Below the pieces are notes generated by a model. That model was not told the DNA's origin. It saw only the letters and a program-made list of their open reading frames with translations, and did no database searches. This document shows, piece by piece, positions 51,141-60,902 of a stretch of DNA of 64,000 nt (positions are counted from its first letter, which is position 1; each line of letters begins with the position of its first letter). Source of the DNA: JAUWCL01 sp964599375. GTDB taxonomy: Bacteria > Krumholzibacteriota > Krumholzibacteriia > Krumholzibacteriales > Krumholzibacteriaceae. Made by a program: the position numbers and the translations under genes. The stretch covers positions 1-64,000 of the forward strand of contig CAZREW010000010.1 of the NCBI GenBank assembly GCA_964599375.1, written 5' to 3'.

Positions 51141-52793
51141 ATGCCAAGACGCCCGCTTTTCCATCTGATCGTACTGATTTCGGCCGTGAGCTCGGTCCAT
51201 TGCACCAGTGCGGATGACGGCAGGATCGATGAACGCGACGTAGAATCCGCAGCAGGACTGATCGATCTCCAGCTCACCGGGTCGGAGATCGATTCGATGC
51301 TTCCAGACCTCCGCGACCAGATAGAACAGTACAAGTCGCTCAGAGAGGTCGCTATTGAGAATTCCGTCTATCCGGCGCTTCTATTCGATCCCGTGCCCCG
51401 CGGGTGGAAAAAAGTGGCCGGAAAAGACATGCTGGCCGTCTCTCCGGCACATGACAGGAAACTCCCCGCCGACTTGGAGGATCTGGCATTCTGGAGCGTG
51501 AGAGACCTCGCGGAGCTTATCAGGACGAGACAGATCACATCCATCCAGCTTACAAAGATGTATCTCGAGCGGCTGAAGAGACACGGCCCCACGCTGGAAT
51601 GCGTCATCACGCTGACGGAGGAGCGAGCTCTCGAACAGGCGGCACGGGCTGACGAGGAGATCGCGGCAGGGAAATACCGGGGGCTCCTGCACGGTATCCC
51701 TTACGGGGCAAAGGACCTCCTGGCCGTAAAGGGATACAGGACAACATGGGGAGCGGAGCCTTACAGGGAACAGACGATAGACGAGACCGCGACCGTGATA
51801 AGAAAGCTGGACGAGGCCGGGGCGGTCCTCGTTGCCAAGCTCACGCTTGGCGCTCTTGCCTGGGGCGATGTGTGGTACGGTGGCATGACAAGGAATCCCT
51901 GGAACCTCGAACAGGGCTCGAGCGGATCATCGGCCGGGTCGGCTTCGGCGACCTCGGCGGGCCTTGTCGCTTTCGCTATCGGCACCGAGACCTGGGGATC
52001 GATAGTGTCCCCGTGCACGAGGTGCGGAGTGACTGGGCTAAGACCGACCTTCGGGAGAGTGAGCCGGACCGGCGCGATGGCGCTGAGCTGGTCGATGGAC
52101 AAGATCGGCCCGATCTGCAGGAGCGCCGAGGACTGCGCTATCGTGTTCAACGCTATCCGTGGGCCTGACGGTTCAGATCCGACTGTCATCGAGGCTCCAT
52201 TCAGCTACAGCTTCGACGAGGATATAGACGCGCTCAGGATTGGGTTTCTCCCCGATGATTTCGAGGAGGACGGTTACTTCCACAAGTCAGATTCGATCGC
52301 TATCGAAGTGATCAGGGGAATGGGTATCGACCTTGTCCCCTTGAAGCTTCCCGATTATCCAATATACCCGCTTAGCATAATACTCAGCGCGGAGGCCGCC
52401 GCTGCTTTCGACGAATTGACCAGGTCGGGGCGCGACGACCTGCTGGTCAGGCAGATAAGGAACGCCTGGCCCAACGCCTTCAGGACGGCGAGGTTCATCC
52501 CGGCCGTCGAGTACATCCAGGCCAACAGGATAAGGTCTTTGATAATGCGGGAGATGGAAGACCTCGAAGTCGATATATACCTGGCTCCCTCGTTCGGACA
52601 GAACCTTCTCCTGACGAACCTTACCGGGCATCCATGCGTCGTGCTGCCGGACGGGTTCGACGATGAGGGCGTCCCAGTCAGCATCACGTTCATCGGGCGG
52701 CCGTTCGAGGAGGGGAAGCTGCTGGCTTTCGCGAGGGCATACCAGGAAAGAACGGGATTTCAACTTAAGCATCCTCCTATGTTCGAGAAGTAG
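51141..52793 (+). CDS. Amidase-signature lipoprotein
   Basis: 550 residues. A lipoprotein signal is likely (L-I-V-L-I-S-A-V-S-S-V-H-C), placing the enzyme outside the cytoplasm. The amidase-signature triad is complete: Lys191 in G-I-P-Y-G-A-K-D, cis-Ser in G-S-S-G-S-S-A-G-S, and nucleophile Ser287 in T-W-G-S-I-V-S-P. L-R-P-T-F-G-R-V-S follows as expected. About 110 residues precede the catalytic domain and are predicted helical. It would cleave amides from small molecules or peptides; GatA is excluded by the signal peptide and lack of gatB/C neighbours. Confidence 0.87.
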   Translation: MPRRPLFHLIVLISAVSSVHCTSADDGRIDERDVESAAGLIDLQLTGSEIDSMLPDLRDQIEQYKSLREVAIENSVYPALLFDPVPRGWKKVAGKDMLAVSPAHDRKLPADLEDLAFWSVRDLAELIRTRQITSIQLTKMYLERLKRHGPTLECVITLTEERALEQAARADEEIAAGKYRGLLHGIPYGAKDLLAVKGYRTTWGAEPYREQTIDETATVIRKLDEAGAVLVAKLTLGALAWGDVWYGGMTRNPWNLEQGSSGSSAGSASATSAGLVAFAIGTETWGSIVSPCTRCGVTGLRPTFGRVSRTGAMALSWSMDKIGPICRSAEDCAIVFNAIRGPDGSDPTVIEAPFSYSFDEDIDALRIGFLPDDFEEDGYFHKSDSIAIEVIRGMGIDLVPLKLPDYPIYPLSIILSAEAAAAFDELTRSGRDDLLVRQIRNAWPNAFRTARFIPAVEYIQANRIRSLIMREMEDLEVDIYLAPSFGQNLLLTNLTGHPCVVLPDGFDDEGVPVSITFIGRPFEEGKLLAFARAYQERTGFQLKHPPMFEK

Positions 52794-52847
52794 GACCGGG
52801 CCGGCAGTCCCGGCACGTTTGACCCTGAGAAAGGAAGGCTGGGAAAG

Positions 52848-54938
52848 ATGAAGGGATTAACATCGTTCAGCGGACCGCTCGCCGTCTCTCTGCTGGTACT
52901 CGCGGCGGCCATGATTTCGGGTTCGGCCTCTGCGAGGCCTGGCTGGATGAAGGGCTCGATGGCCAGGCTCGAGAAGGAGCTTGGGGAGAAATACGGCACT
53001 GAGCAGAGCGCAAGGCTCATAAAGGGGATGGACCAGGTCGCGGGCTTCTGGCGCGATGAGGACGGTGGAGCCGATGTCTTCGAGGAGTTCGTCAGGGACA
53101 ACTTCGCCGGGGACGAGAAGACGTTCGATGACCTCTTCTACCGATGGGAATTCCTTCTGGAGGGTATCTACGGACACATGGGAGAGATCGGGATGGCCAT
53201 GAGCAGGTACGCAGACCTCGATATCGGCCCGATGTACGATATCGACAGGGTCACCGCTTCCTACTCCCCATCGGCTCATATCGCTGACGACTTCTTTCGC
53301 AACAAGCTTGCTTTCACAATACTTCTAAATTTCCCGCTGACTACGCTGGATGAGAGGCTGACAGAGGGGGAGAAGTGGACGAGAAGGCAGTGGGCTGACG
53401 CGAGGCTCGCGCAGTGGTTCGCCATGCGCATCCCGTCAGAAGTCAACCTAGAGGTGGCGAAGGCAGCGGCCGCCTCCGACCAGTACATAGCCGACTACAA
53501 TATATGGATGCACCATCTGGTCAACGATGACGGCGAGCGTATCTTCCCGCCGAAGATGAGGCTTCTCTCGCACTGGAACCTCAGGGACGAGATCAAGGCC
53601 GACTACGGTGACAGCGAGATGGGGCTCGAAAAGCAGAGGATGATCCAGAAGGTGATGGAAAGAATAGTCGACCAGACTATCCCGGAGATAGTCGTGAACG
53701 ACCCGTACGTGGACTGGAACCCCTATACGAACGAGGTCTGGCCGGCGAAGGTAAACGATTCCGGGGCCGAACCCCCCGCTGAGATGATCATTTCGGATAA
53801 CCGTGAGCCGGATACGCGATACAGGATCTGGTTAGACACATTCAAGGCCTCGAGGCTGGTCGATGAGTATTCGCCGATGGCGCCGACGCTCATCGACAGA
53901 AGGTTCGACGAGGACAGGGAGATCCCGGAGGAACAGGTCGAGGCGATGCTTGTCCAGGTCTGCTCTTCGCCGCTTGTCGGCAGGATCGCCGCGATAGCAA
54001 GTAAGAACCTGGGCCGTGATCTCGAGCCGTTCGACATATGGTACAACGGATTCAGGTCCACGGGCAGGTACACCGAGCCTGAGCTCGACAGTATCACGAG
54101 GGAAAGGTACGCGACGGCGGATGATTTCAAGAAGGATATGGAGAGGATGCTCGTCGCTCTTGATTTCCCCCCAGACAGGGCCGCTTATATCGCGGGCAAG
54201 ATCCTCGTAGAGCCGGCGCGAGGCTCTGGTCACGCCGCGGGCTCCAGCATGTGCTCGGCCCCGGCGCGTCTTCGCACGAGGATAGGCCCCGATGGAATGG
54301 ACTACAAGGGCTTCAACATAGCCGTTCACGAGATGGGCCACAACGTCGAGCAGGTGCTCTCCCTGTGCGATGTCGACTACTATGTCCTACACGGAGTCCC
54401 AAACACCGCCTTCACGGAAGCTTTCGCCTTTGTCTTCCAGGGTAACGACATAATGCTGCTCGGTCTCGAGCAGGAAAGCGGAGGCAGGTCAGAGGCGATG
54501 TCGGTGATCAACGATTTCTGGATGACTGCAGAGATAGGCGCGGTATCGCTGATCGACATGAAAGCCTGGCGATGGATGTACGGCCATCCCGACGCAACGC
54601 CGGCAGAGTTCAGGGACGCGGTACTCGAGATCTCGAAGGAGGTCTGGAACGCCTATTTTGCAGAGATATTCGGCAAAAGGGACGTGACGATACTCGCCGT
54701 CTACTCGCACCTGGTGCATTCATTCCTCTACCTGCCCGATTACGCGATCGGCCACATGATCGCATTCCAGGTCAAGGAACAGATGCGCAACGCGGGAAAT
54801 ATCGGTATCGAGTTCGAAAGGATGGCAGTCGCCGGGAGGATCGCTCCCGATCTCTGGATGAAGAACGCCACCGGCAAGAGGGTCAGCCCGGATGCCCTTA
54901 TTGAAGCGACTGAGAGGGCGCTCAAGGAACTTGATTAG
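52848..54938 (+). CDS. Secreted M3-like (gluzincin) metallopeptidase family protein
   Basis: 696 residues with a signal peptide (V-S-L-L-V-L-A-A-A-M-I-S-G-S-A-S-A). It is mostly helical. The zinc motif A-V-H-E-M-G-H-N (His494, Glu495, His498) is followed 26 residues later by F-T-E-A-F-A-F (Glu524), the spacing of M3/thimet-type peptidases. Overall similarity to known M3 enzymes beyond this region is weak by eye, so it may be a separate family. It has no sorting tail or lipobox and is probably periplasmic. The ATG is preceded by GGAAGG and lies 54 bases after the amidase gene; the two may work together on amide or peptide substrates. Confidence 0.75.
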   Translation: MKGLTSFSGPLAVSLLVLAAAMISGSASARPGWMKGSMARLEKELGEKYGTEQSARLIKGMDQVAGFWRDEDGGADVFEEFVRDNFAGDEKTFDDLFYRWEFLLEGIYGHMGEIGMAMSRYADLDIGPMYDIDRVTASYSPSAHIADDFFRNKLAFTILLNFPLTTLDERLTEGEKWTRRQWADARLAQWFAMRIPSEVNLEVAKAAAASDQYIADYNIWMHHLVNDDGERIFPPKMRLLSHWNLRDEIKADYGDSEMGLEKQRMIQKVMERIVDQTIPEIVVNDPYVDWNPYTNEVWPAKVNDSGAEPPAEMIISDNREPDTRYRIWLDTFKASRLVDEYSPMAPTLIDRRFDEDREIPEEQVEAMLVQVCSSPLVGRIAAIASKNLGRDLEPFDIWYNGFRSTGRYTEPELDSITRERYATADDFKKDMERMLVALDFPPDRAAYIAGKILVEPARGSGHAAGSSMCSAPARLRTRIGPDGMDYKGFNIAVHEMGHNVEQVLSLCDVDYYVLHGVPNTAFTEAFAFVFQGNDIMLLGLEQESGGRSEAMSVINDFWMTAEIGAVSLIDMKAWRWMYGHPDATPAEFRDAVLEISKEVWNAYFAEIFGKRDVTILAVYSHLVHSFLYLPDYAIGHMIAFQVKEQMRNAGNIGIEFERMAVAGRIAPDLWMKNATGKRVSPDALIEATERALKELD

Positions 54939-55004
54939 CATCGGACCATATGATACCTTACCATTCGTTTCAGATTCGAACGGGCGTTTGAGAAGCGGGG
55001 TGCA

Positions 55005-55988
55005 ATGGGAAAGGATTACAGAAAAAGGGTACTTCTGACCGGTTCTCTCGGGCAGATAGGCTCAGAGCTGGCATTCGCCCTCGCGGACAGGTACGGGGCG
55101 GAGAATATCGTCACAAGCGATGTCCGGGAGGACAGCCATGGTATACTCGAGGGCGCCGGGAGGTTTTGCGAGCTCGATGTGCTCTCCAGGTCGGATTTCG
55201 ATTCGATAGTCAGGGACAACAGGATCGACACGATCTATCACCTTGCCGCACTCCTGTCGGCTGTCGCCGAGGAGAAACCGGAGATGGCCTGGGAGATCAA
55301 CATGGAAGGGCTGGTCAACGCCCTGGAGATCTCGAAGGAGAACGGATGCAGCCTCTTCGTCCCGAGCTCGATCGGGGCGTTCGGACCCGATACTCCTCTG
55401 GACAACACGCCGCAGGATACGATCATGCGCCCCCATTCGATGTACGGGGTGACCAAGGTCGCAGGAGAGCTCCTCTGCGATTACTATCACATGAGATTCG
55501 GGGTCGACACGCGCGGTGTAAGGTTCCCGGGGATCATATCGAGCAAGACACTCCCCGGAGGCGGCACGACGGACTACGCGGTCGAGATCTACTATCACGC
55601 CATACTGTACGGAAACTACACATGCTGCCTGAAGGCCGGTACATCTCTCGATATGATGTACATGCCAGACGCGATCAAGGCGGCGATCGACCTGATGGAG
55701 GCAGATCCTGCCAGTCTCAGGCACCGTAACGCCTTCAACGTGACCGCGATGCATTTCGATCCAGAGAGGATCACGGCGGAGATAAGGAAGCACATCCCCG
55801 CCTTCACGATAGATTTCGAGATCGACCCGGTGAGGCAGGCGATAGCGGATTCGTGGCCGAATTACATGGACGACGGGGCAGCCAGGGAGGAATGGGGTTG
55901 GCGTCCGGAATATGACCTTGCGAGGATGACGGAGGACATGCTGAAAAAGCTGGGGGAGAGATACGGCAGGGGGGAGCTCGAGATATAG
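55005..55988 (+). CDS. tdh: L-threonine 3-dehydrogenase, SDR/epimerase type
   Basis: 327 residues of the extended short-chain dehydrogenase type: NAD site L-L-T-G-S-L-G-Q-I-G-S-E, Y-H-L-A-A-L-L-S, Ser in P-S-S-I-G-A-F-G, and the catalytic pair Y-G-V-T-K. G-V-R-F-P-G-I-I-S and the short C terminus match the UDP-glucose-epimerase-like Tdh, not the zinc alcohol-dehydrogenase type. It oxidises threonine to 2-amino-3-ketobutyrate. The assignment is strengthened by the next gene, which uses that product. Confidence 0.92.
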   Translation: MGKDYRKRVLLTGSLGQIGSELAFALADRYGAENIVTSDVREDSHGILEGAGRFCELDVLSRSDFDSIVRDNRIDTIYHLAALLSAVAEEKPEMAWEINMEGLVNALEISKENGCSLFVPSSIGAFGPDTPLDNTPQDTIMRPHSMYGVTKVAGELLCDYYHMRFGVDTRGVRFPGIISSKTLPGGGTTDYAVEIYYHAILYGNYTCCLKAGTSLDMMYMPDAIKAAIDLMEADPASLRHRNAFNVTAMHFDPERITAEIRKHIPAFTIDFEIDPVRQAIADSWPNYMDDGAAREEWGWRPEYDLARMTEDMLKKLGERYGRGELEI

Positions 55989-56017
55989 CGAACCGAAGTG
56001 AACGCGAGGAGAGGCAG

Positions 56018-57211
56018 ATGTACAAGATAAAGGAGGAGCTCCGCGAGACCCTCGAAGAGATCAGGGCAGCGGGGCTGTACAAGGAAGAAAGGATAATAGT
56101 GACCGCGCAGAGCGCTGACATCAAGGTCAGCACCGGGGAAGAGGTCCTGAATTTCTGCGCGAACAACTATCTCGGGCTCGCGAACAACGCGGACCTTATC
56201 GCCGCAGCGAAATCCTCGATGGACACTCACGGGTTCGGCATGTCATCGGTCCGATTCATCTGCGGGACCCAGGACATCCATAAGACGCTCGAGAGCAGGA
56301 TAGCCGAGTTCTTTCAGACCGACGACGCGATCCTCTACACGTCGTGCTTCGACGCCAACGGAGGCCTTTTCGAGGTCCTTCTTTCGGCTGAAGACGCCAT
56401 TATAAGTGACGAGCTTAACCACGCATCGATAATCGACGGCGTGAGACTGTGCAAGGCCAGGCGCTACAGGTACAGGAACAACGATATGGACGATCTGCGC
56501 AAGCAGCTCGAGACCGCGAAGGCCGAGGGCGACGGCAGGATAATGATAGCGACCGACGGAGTATTCTCGATGGACGGGATAATAGCTCGGATCGACAGCA
56601 TATGTGATCTCGCCGACGAGTTCGGAGCCCTGGTGATGGTGGACGATTCTCACGCTACAGGTTTCTTCGGCCCCACGGGAAGGGGAAGCGTGGAATACCG
56701 CGGCGCGCTCGGCAGGGTCGACATCATAACCTCGACGCTCGGGAAGGCGATGGGCGGCGCTTCCGGCGGATTCACTACGGGAAGGCAGGAGATAGTCGAC
56801 CTGCTAAGGCAGAGGTCGCGTCCCTATCTCTTCTCCAACACGCTTGCCCCGGCGCTTGTGGCGGCGGCGATCAGGACGTTCGACATGCTCTCCAGGCCCA
56901 GTCCGATGCTCAAGACTCTCGTCGAAAACACGAAATATTTCAGGGAGAAGATGACCGCTGCCGGTTTTGATATCGTCCCGGGGAGCCATCCGATCGTTCC
57001 AGTCATGCTGGGCGACGCGAAGCTCTCTCAGAACATGGCGGACATGCTGCTCGAGGAGGGGATATATGTGATCGGTTTCTTCTATCCGGTCGTCCCGAAG
57101 GGTAAGGCGAGGATAAGGGTACAGATATCCGCAGCGCACTCACGCGAGCATCTGGACAAGGCAATAAACGCGTTTATTGAAGTTGGAAAAGCACTTGGAG
57201 TGATTACTTAA
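56018..57211 (+). CDS. kbl: 2-amino-3-ketobutyrate CoA ligase (glycine C-acetyltransferase)
   Basis: 397 residues, fold-type I PLP enzyme of the alpha-oxoamine synthase family. Motifs: F-C-A-N-N-Y-L-G-L-A, H-G-F-G-M-S-S-V-R-F-I-C-G-T (Kbl-specific), V-M-V-D-D-S-H-A-T-G-F and the PLP Lys in T-S-T-L-G-K-A-M-G-G-A. It cleaves 2-amino-3-ketobutyrate with CoA to glycine and acetyl-CoA, completing the threonine pathway begun by tdh 29 bases upstream. GAGGAGAGG precedes the ATG. Confidence 0.96.
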   Translation: MYKIKEELRETLEEIRAAGLYKEERIIVTAQSADIKVSTGEEVLNFCANNYLGLANNADLIAAAKSSMDTHGFGMSSVRFICGTQDIHKTLESRIAEFFQTDDAILYTSCFDANGGLFEVLLSAEDAIISDELNHASIIDGVRLCKARRYRYRNNDMDDLRKQLETAKAEGDGRIMIATDGVFSMDGIIARIDSICDLADEFGALVMVDDSHATGFFGPTGRGSVEYRGALGRVDIITSTLGKAMGGASGGFTTGRQEIVDLLRQRSRPYLFSNTLAPALVAAAIRTFDMLSRPSPMLKTLVENTKYFREKMTAAGFDIVPGSHPIVPVMLGDAKLSQNMADMLLEEGIYVIGFFYPVVPKGKARIRVQISAAHSREHLDKAINAFIEVGKALGVIT

Positions 57212-57233
57212 CGCACATTATCAGGAGGTTCCG

Positions 57234-59219
57234 ATGTCTTTGGGCCTGGAGCAGGTGACAGGGTTTATACCGTGGGTCGGAGTCGCGGGTCTGATCTTCT
57301 CAATCGGCGCGTACTTCCATATGAAGCGAAATCCCGCCGGTAACGAGCTTATGCAGAAGATAGCCGGAAAGATCCACGCCGGCGCGTTCGTGTTCCTCAG
57401 GAGGGAATACCAGATAATCCTGGTGTTCATGGCAGTCGTTTTCGCCGCCCTGACATTCACCCCGGGACTGGGCGTAAAGACGGCGGGCGCATTCCTGACT
57501 GGCGCGCTCTGTTCGATGAGCGCAGGTGTCCTGGGGATGGAAGCGGCCACGAGAGCGGCCGTAAGGGCGACGCAGGGGGCAAAGGACGGGGGGATCGGAA
57601 AGGCGCTGATGATAGCGTTCGGAGGCGGCTCTGTGATGGGAGTGGCCGTGGCCGCGCTTGGCGTAATCGGCCTCGGGTTCTATTTTCTCTTCACGAGGGA
57701 TCCGAGGATCATCAACGGTTTCGCAATGGGAGCGAGCTCGATCGCCCTGTTCGCCAGGGTAGGCGGAGGCGTCTACACAAAGAGCGCCGACGTCGGCGCC
57801 GACCTGGTCGGAAAGATAGAGGCCCACATCCCTGAGGACGATCCGAGGAACCCGGGAGTCATCGCCGACAATGTCGGCGACAACGTGGGCGACACAGCCG
57901 GCATGGGCGCAGACCTCTTCGAGAGCTATGTGGGCAGTGTGGTCGCCACCATGGCGATAGGCGCCACGTTCGCAGCCGGAGAGATCGCCGGAAGGATGGC
58001 ACTTCCGCTCGTTCTGATAACTATCGGTCTCGTAGCCTCGATCGTCGGGATCCTGTCGATCTCTGGCCTCAAGAAGGTCGGTCCCCAGTCGGCATTGCGC
58101 TACAGCTTCTATATTTCGGTGTTCCTGTTCATAATCGGCGCATGGTTCGCCGCCAGGCAGGTCATCGGTACGATAGAGCCTTTCTGGGCGGTCCTCGCCG
58201 GGATCCTTGCGGGAGTCCTGATAGGCGCCGAAAGCGAGTACTTCACCTCCGGGCCCCCGGTCAGGAAGGTCGCCCGTGCGAGCGAGACAGGGCCCGCGAC
58301 GAATATCATCACGGGTCTGGCAACCGGGTACGAGAGCGTCATTCTTCCGGTGATCACCCTTGCCGGGGCGATGTACGTCGCCTACACATTCGGGGGAGGG
58401 CTCTACGGGATAGCCATCTCTGCGGTGGGCATGCTGTCAACGATCGGTATTGTCATGTCCACGGATTCTTACGGCCCTATAGCGGACAACGCGGGCGGGA
58501 TCGCCGAGATGTCGGGCGCGGGGCCTGAGATCAGGAAGATCACCGACAAGCTAGATTCGATCGGAAACACTACCGCTGCCGTTGGAAAAGGTTTTGCGAT
58601 AGGGTCCGCAGCGCTCACGGCACTGGCGCTCTTCAGCGCCTACCAGAGGACAGTAGGTATCAATATAATCAACCTCGTGGATGTAAAGACGGTGATCGGG
58701 CTGCTGCTCGGGGCGATGATGCCGTTCATAATCGCCTCTATGACGATGAATGGAGTCGGCAGAGCGGCGAACAAGATGGTGATCGAGATAAGGCGGCAGT
58801 TCCGCGAGATCAAGGGGCTGATGGAAGGGCAGGCCGAGCCGGAAACGGAAAAGTGCATAGATATCGTTACCAGGTCGGCGCTGCGGGAGATGATCGTCCC
58901 AGGCTGCCTCGCCGTGGTAGCGCCGCTCGTGATCGGTCTGGTGCTGGGGGCCGAAGCCCTCGGAGGATTCCTCGCCGGAGCGACGGCGACCGGTGTGCTG
59001 ACAGGCATATTCATGTCTAACGCCGGAGGGACCTGGGACAACGCGAAGAAATACATCGAGGAGGGGAACCTCGGCGGAAAGGGAACGCCCACTCATGAGG
59101 CGGCCATCGTCGGCGACACGGTAGGCGACCCGCTGAAGGACACCTCCGGGCCGAGCATGAACATCCTGATAAAGCTGATGTCGGTCGTAGCGCTCGTGTT
59201 CGCGCCTATCTTCATGTAA
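57234..59219 (+). CDS. hppA: Membrane ion-translocating pyrophosphatase, K+-dependent type
   Basis: 661 residues with about 16 membrane helices. Catalytic loops: D-V-G-A-D-L-V-G-K-I-E, I-A-D-N-V-G-D-N-V-G-D-T-A-G-M-G-A-D-L-F-E-S-Y, Y-G-P-I-A-D-N-A-G-G-I-A-E-M, and A-A-I-V-G-D-T-V-G-D-P-L-K-D-T-S-G-P. At the diagnostic site the sequence is G-N-T-T-A-A-V-G-K-G; Ala and Gly here, instead of Lys and Thr, mark the K+-dependent subgroup. Whether it pumps H+ or Na+ cannot be read safely. AGGAGG five bases before the ATG; a strong terminator follows. It recovers energy from pyrophosphate as an ion gradient. Confidence 0.96.
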   Translation: MSLGLEQVTGFIPWVGVAGLIFSIGAYFHMKRNPAGNELMQKIAGKIHAGAFVFLRREYQIILVFMAVVFAALTFTPGLGVKTAGAFLTGALCSMSAGVLGMEAATRAAVRATQGAKDGGIGKALMIAFGGGSVMGVAVAALGVIGLGFYFLFTRDPRIINGFAMGASSIALFARVGGGVYTKSADVGADLVGKIEAHIPEDDPRNPGVIADNVGDNVGDTAGMGADLFESYVGSVVATMAIGATFAAGEIAGRMALPLVLITIGLVASIVGILSISGLKKVGPQSALRYSFYISVFLFIIGAWFAARQVIGTIEPFWAVLAGILAGVLIGAESEYFTSGPPVRKVARASETGPATNIITGLATGYESVILPVITLAGAMYVAYTFGGGLYGIAISAVGMLSTIGIVMSTDSYGPIADNAGGIAEMSGAGPEIRKITDKLDSIGNTTAAVGKGFAIGSAALTALALFSAYQRTVGINIINLVDVKTVIGLLLGAMMPFIIASMTMNGVGRAANKMVIEIRRQFREIKGLMEGQAEPETEKCIDIVTRSALREMIVPGCLAVVAPLVIGLVLGAEALGGFLAGATATGVLTGIFMSNAGGTWDNAKKYIEEGNLGGKGTPTHEAAIVGDTVGDPLKDTSGPSMNILIKLMSVVALVFAPIFM

Positions 59220-59244
59220 ACGCCGCTCAGTCCATAGATCGATG

Positions 59245-59281
59245 AACGGGTCTCCCGAAAGGCGGGAGACCCGTTTTTTTT
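59245..59281 (+). terminator. Intrinsic terminator after hppA
   Basis: A 13-bp perfect stem (59245-59257 with 59263-59275, arm AACGGGTCTCCCG), loop AAAGG, T run to 59281. Confidence 0.95.
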
Positions 59282-59358
59282 CGCTGTTTACACCCGGGAA
59301 ACCGTGGCATAGACTGATACCAGCTTCGCATTACTTGTTGTGCCTCGCGGAGGTGATC

Positions 59359-60438
59359 TTGGCTTTTACGATAGGCATTCTCGGCCTGCCGAACGTCGGG
59401 AAATCGACCCTGCTTAACGCGCTGTCCAGAGCCGGCGCCGAGGCGTCCAACTATCCTTTCTGCACGATCGAATGCAACAGGGGCGTCGTCGCGGTACCGG
59501 ACGAGAGACTCGCCAGGCTGGCAGGCCTTCTCGGTCCCGGGGAAGTGATCCCGTCGACGATCACTTACGTCGACATCGCCGGCCTGGTCGAAGGTGCCAG
59601 CAGGGGAGAGGGCCTTGGAAACAAGTTTCTCCATCACGTGAGGGAGGCGACGATACTCGCGCACGTGCTTAGATGCTTCGAGGACGCAGATGTCAGCCAT
59701 GTCCTGGGAGAAGTAGATCCGGTCAGGGACGTCAGCATCGTAGAGACGGAGCTCTTCCTGGCCGACCTCGAGAGGATCGATGCATGGATATCGAAGGAGA
59801 AGGTCAGGGCTAAGGCGATGAAGAAGGGAGAGCGCAGCGACCTCGATTTCCTCGAGCATGTCAGGGGGAAGATCGCCTCTGGAGAAAAGGTCCTCAGGGA
59901 CGACGTATCCACAAAAGAAAAGGATATCTTTGACAGGCTTCAACTTCTGACCTCCAAGCCGGTCATCTATGTGCTGAACTCCGGCGAGGAAGGCGAGGCA
60001 GGAAGATGCATGGAAATGGTGGAAAAACTCGGGCCGAACCGGGCGATAATGATCTCCGCCCGCCTCGAGAAAGAACTTTCGGATCTTCCTGACGAAGAGC
60101 GCTTCGAGTTTATGAAGGAGATGGGGATATCTGGCGAGGCAAGGGACAGGTTCATCGAAAAATGTCATTCTCTACTGGGGATGATAAGATACTACACATC
60201 GGCGCACGGCAAGCTGCAGGCCTGGTCCATCCCCGCCGGGACAAAGGCTCCGGCGGCAGCTGGGATCATACATACTGACATGGAGAAGGGGTTCATCCGG
60301 GCGAAGGTCATGAGTTACGGCGATCTGGTGGAGTACGGTTCGCAGGCCGAGGTCCAGCATCACGGGCACCTCCGGACAGAGGGGCACGAATACGTGATAC
60401 AGGACGGGGACGTAATAGAGTTCATGTTCAACAGGTGA
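59359..60438 (+). CDS. ychF: Obg-like ATPase YchF/OLA1
   Basis: 359 residues. The TRAFAC NTPase core has G-L-P-N-V-G-K-S-T-L (G1), D-I-A-G-L-V-E-G-A (G3), and a G4 segment V-L-N-S-G-E where N-x-x-E replaces N-K-x-D, the change that makes YchF prefer ATP. The C-terminal TGS domain (A-W-S-I-P-A-G-T-K-A ... Y-V-I-Q-D-G-D-V-I-E-F) binds ribosomes. Start is TTG at 59359, with GGAGG five bases upstream; the frame runs back into the hppA terminator. Archease starts right after its stop. Confidence 0.95.
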   Translation: MAFTIGILGLPNVGKSTLLNALSRAGAEASNYPFCTIECNRGVVAVPDERLARLAGLLGPGEVIPSTITYVDIAGLVEGASRGEGLGNKFLHHVREATILAHVLRCFEDADVSHVLGEVDPVRDVSIVETELFLADLERIDAWISKEKVRAKAMKKGERSDLDFLEHVRGKIASGEKVLRDDVSTKEKDIFDRLQLLTSKPVIYVLNSGEEGEAGRCMEMVEKLGPNRAIMISARLEKELSDLPDEERFEFMKEMGISGEARDRFIEKCHSLLGMIRYYTSAHGKLQAWSIPAGTKAPAAAGIIHTDMEKGFIRAKVMSYGDLVEYGSQAEVQHHGHLRTEGHEYVIQDGDVIEFMFNR

Positions 60439-60441
60439 GTG

Positions 60442-60879
60442 ATGGCAGAGAGGGGACACGAATCGCTCGAACATGCCGCGGATATGGGGATCCGTGGTTG
60501 GGGCGAGACTCCGGCCGAGGCCTTCGAGGAGACAGCTTTCGCCATGTTCGACCTGATAATGGACAGGCGGGGTACTGAACCGGAAAACGACTATTACCTG
60601 TCCATCGGAGGAAGAGACCTCACCGGCATGCTCGTGGAATTCCTCAATGAGCTCCTGTCGCTGGCAGACATAGAGGATTCCGCTTTTGTCTCTGTGAGGA
60701 TAGAGAGGCTTGAAGATGACGGCGGGGCGTACGATCTCGATGCGGTCGTCGGAGGCATCCCGCGCGACAGGTGCCGGAAAAGGCTGCTTTCCGAGGTAAA
60801 GGCGGCGACTTGGTACGGCGCGTCGGTCGAACGAGAGAAGGGCGGCCGGTGGGTAGCCGGCTGCGTAGTCGATCTTTGA
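60442..60879 (+). CDS. Archease (RtcB activator)
   Basis: 145 residues: E-H-A-A-D-M-G-I-R-G-W-G near the start, F-L-N-E-L-L-S-L-A-D and the C-terminal E-V-K-A-A-T-W-Y-G-A ... V-D-L, all archease marks, with acidic residues for metal binding. Archease speeds RtcB guanylylation and widens its substrate range. The gene lies between ychF and rtcB; GTG at 60439 is an alternative start. The 3' end is 23 bases before rtcB. Confidence 0.95.
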   Translation: MAERGHESLEHAADMGIRGWGETPAEAFEETAFAMFDLIMDRRGTEPENDYYLSIGGRDLTGMLVEFLNELLSLADIEDSAFVSVRIERLEDDGGAYDLDAVVGGIPRDRCRKRLLSEVKAATWYGASVEREKGGRWVAGCVVDL

Positions 60880-60902
60880 TCCATGAAGAAAAGCCGAAGG
60901 CC

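Noticed and set aside
52796..52822. GCCGG-CAGTC-CCGGC hairpin after the amidase gene
   Set aside because: Only five base pairs and no T run; too weak for an intrinsic terminator.
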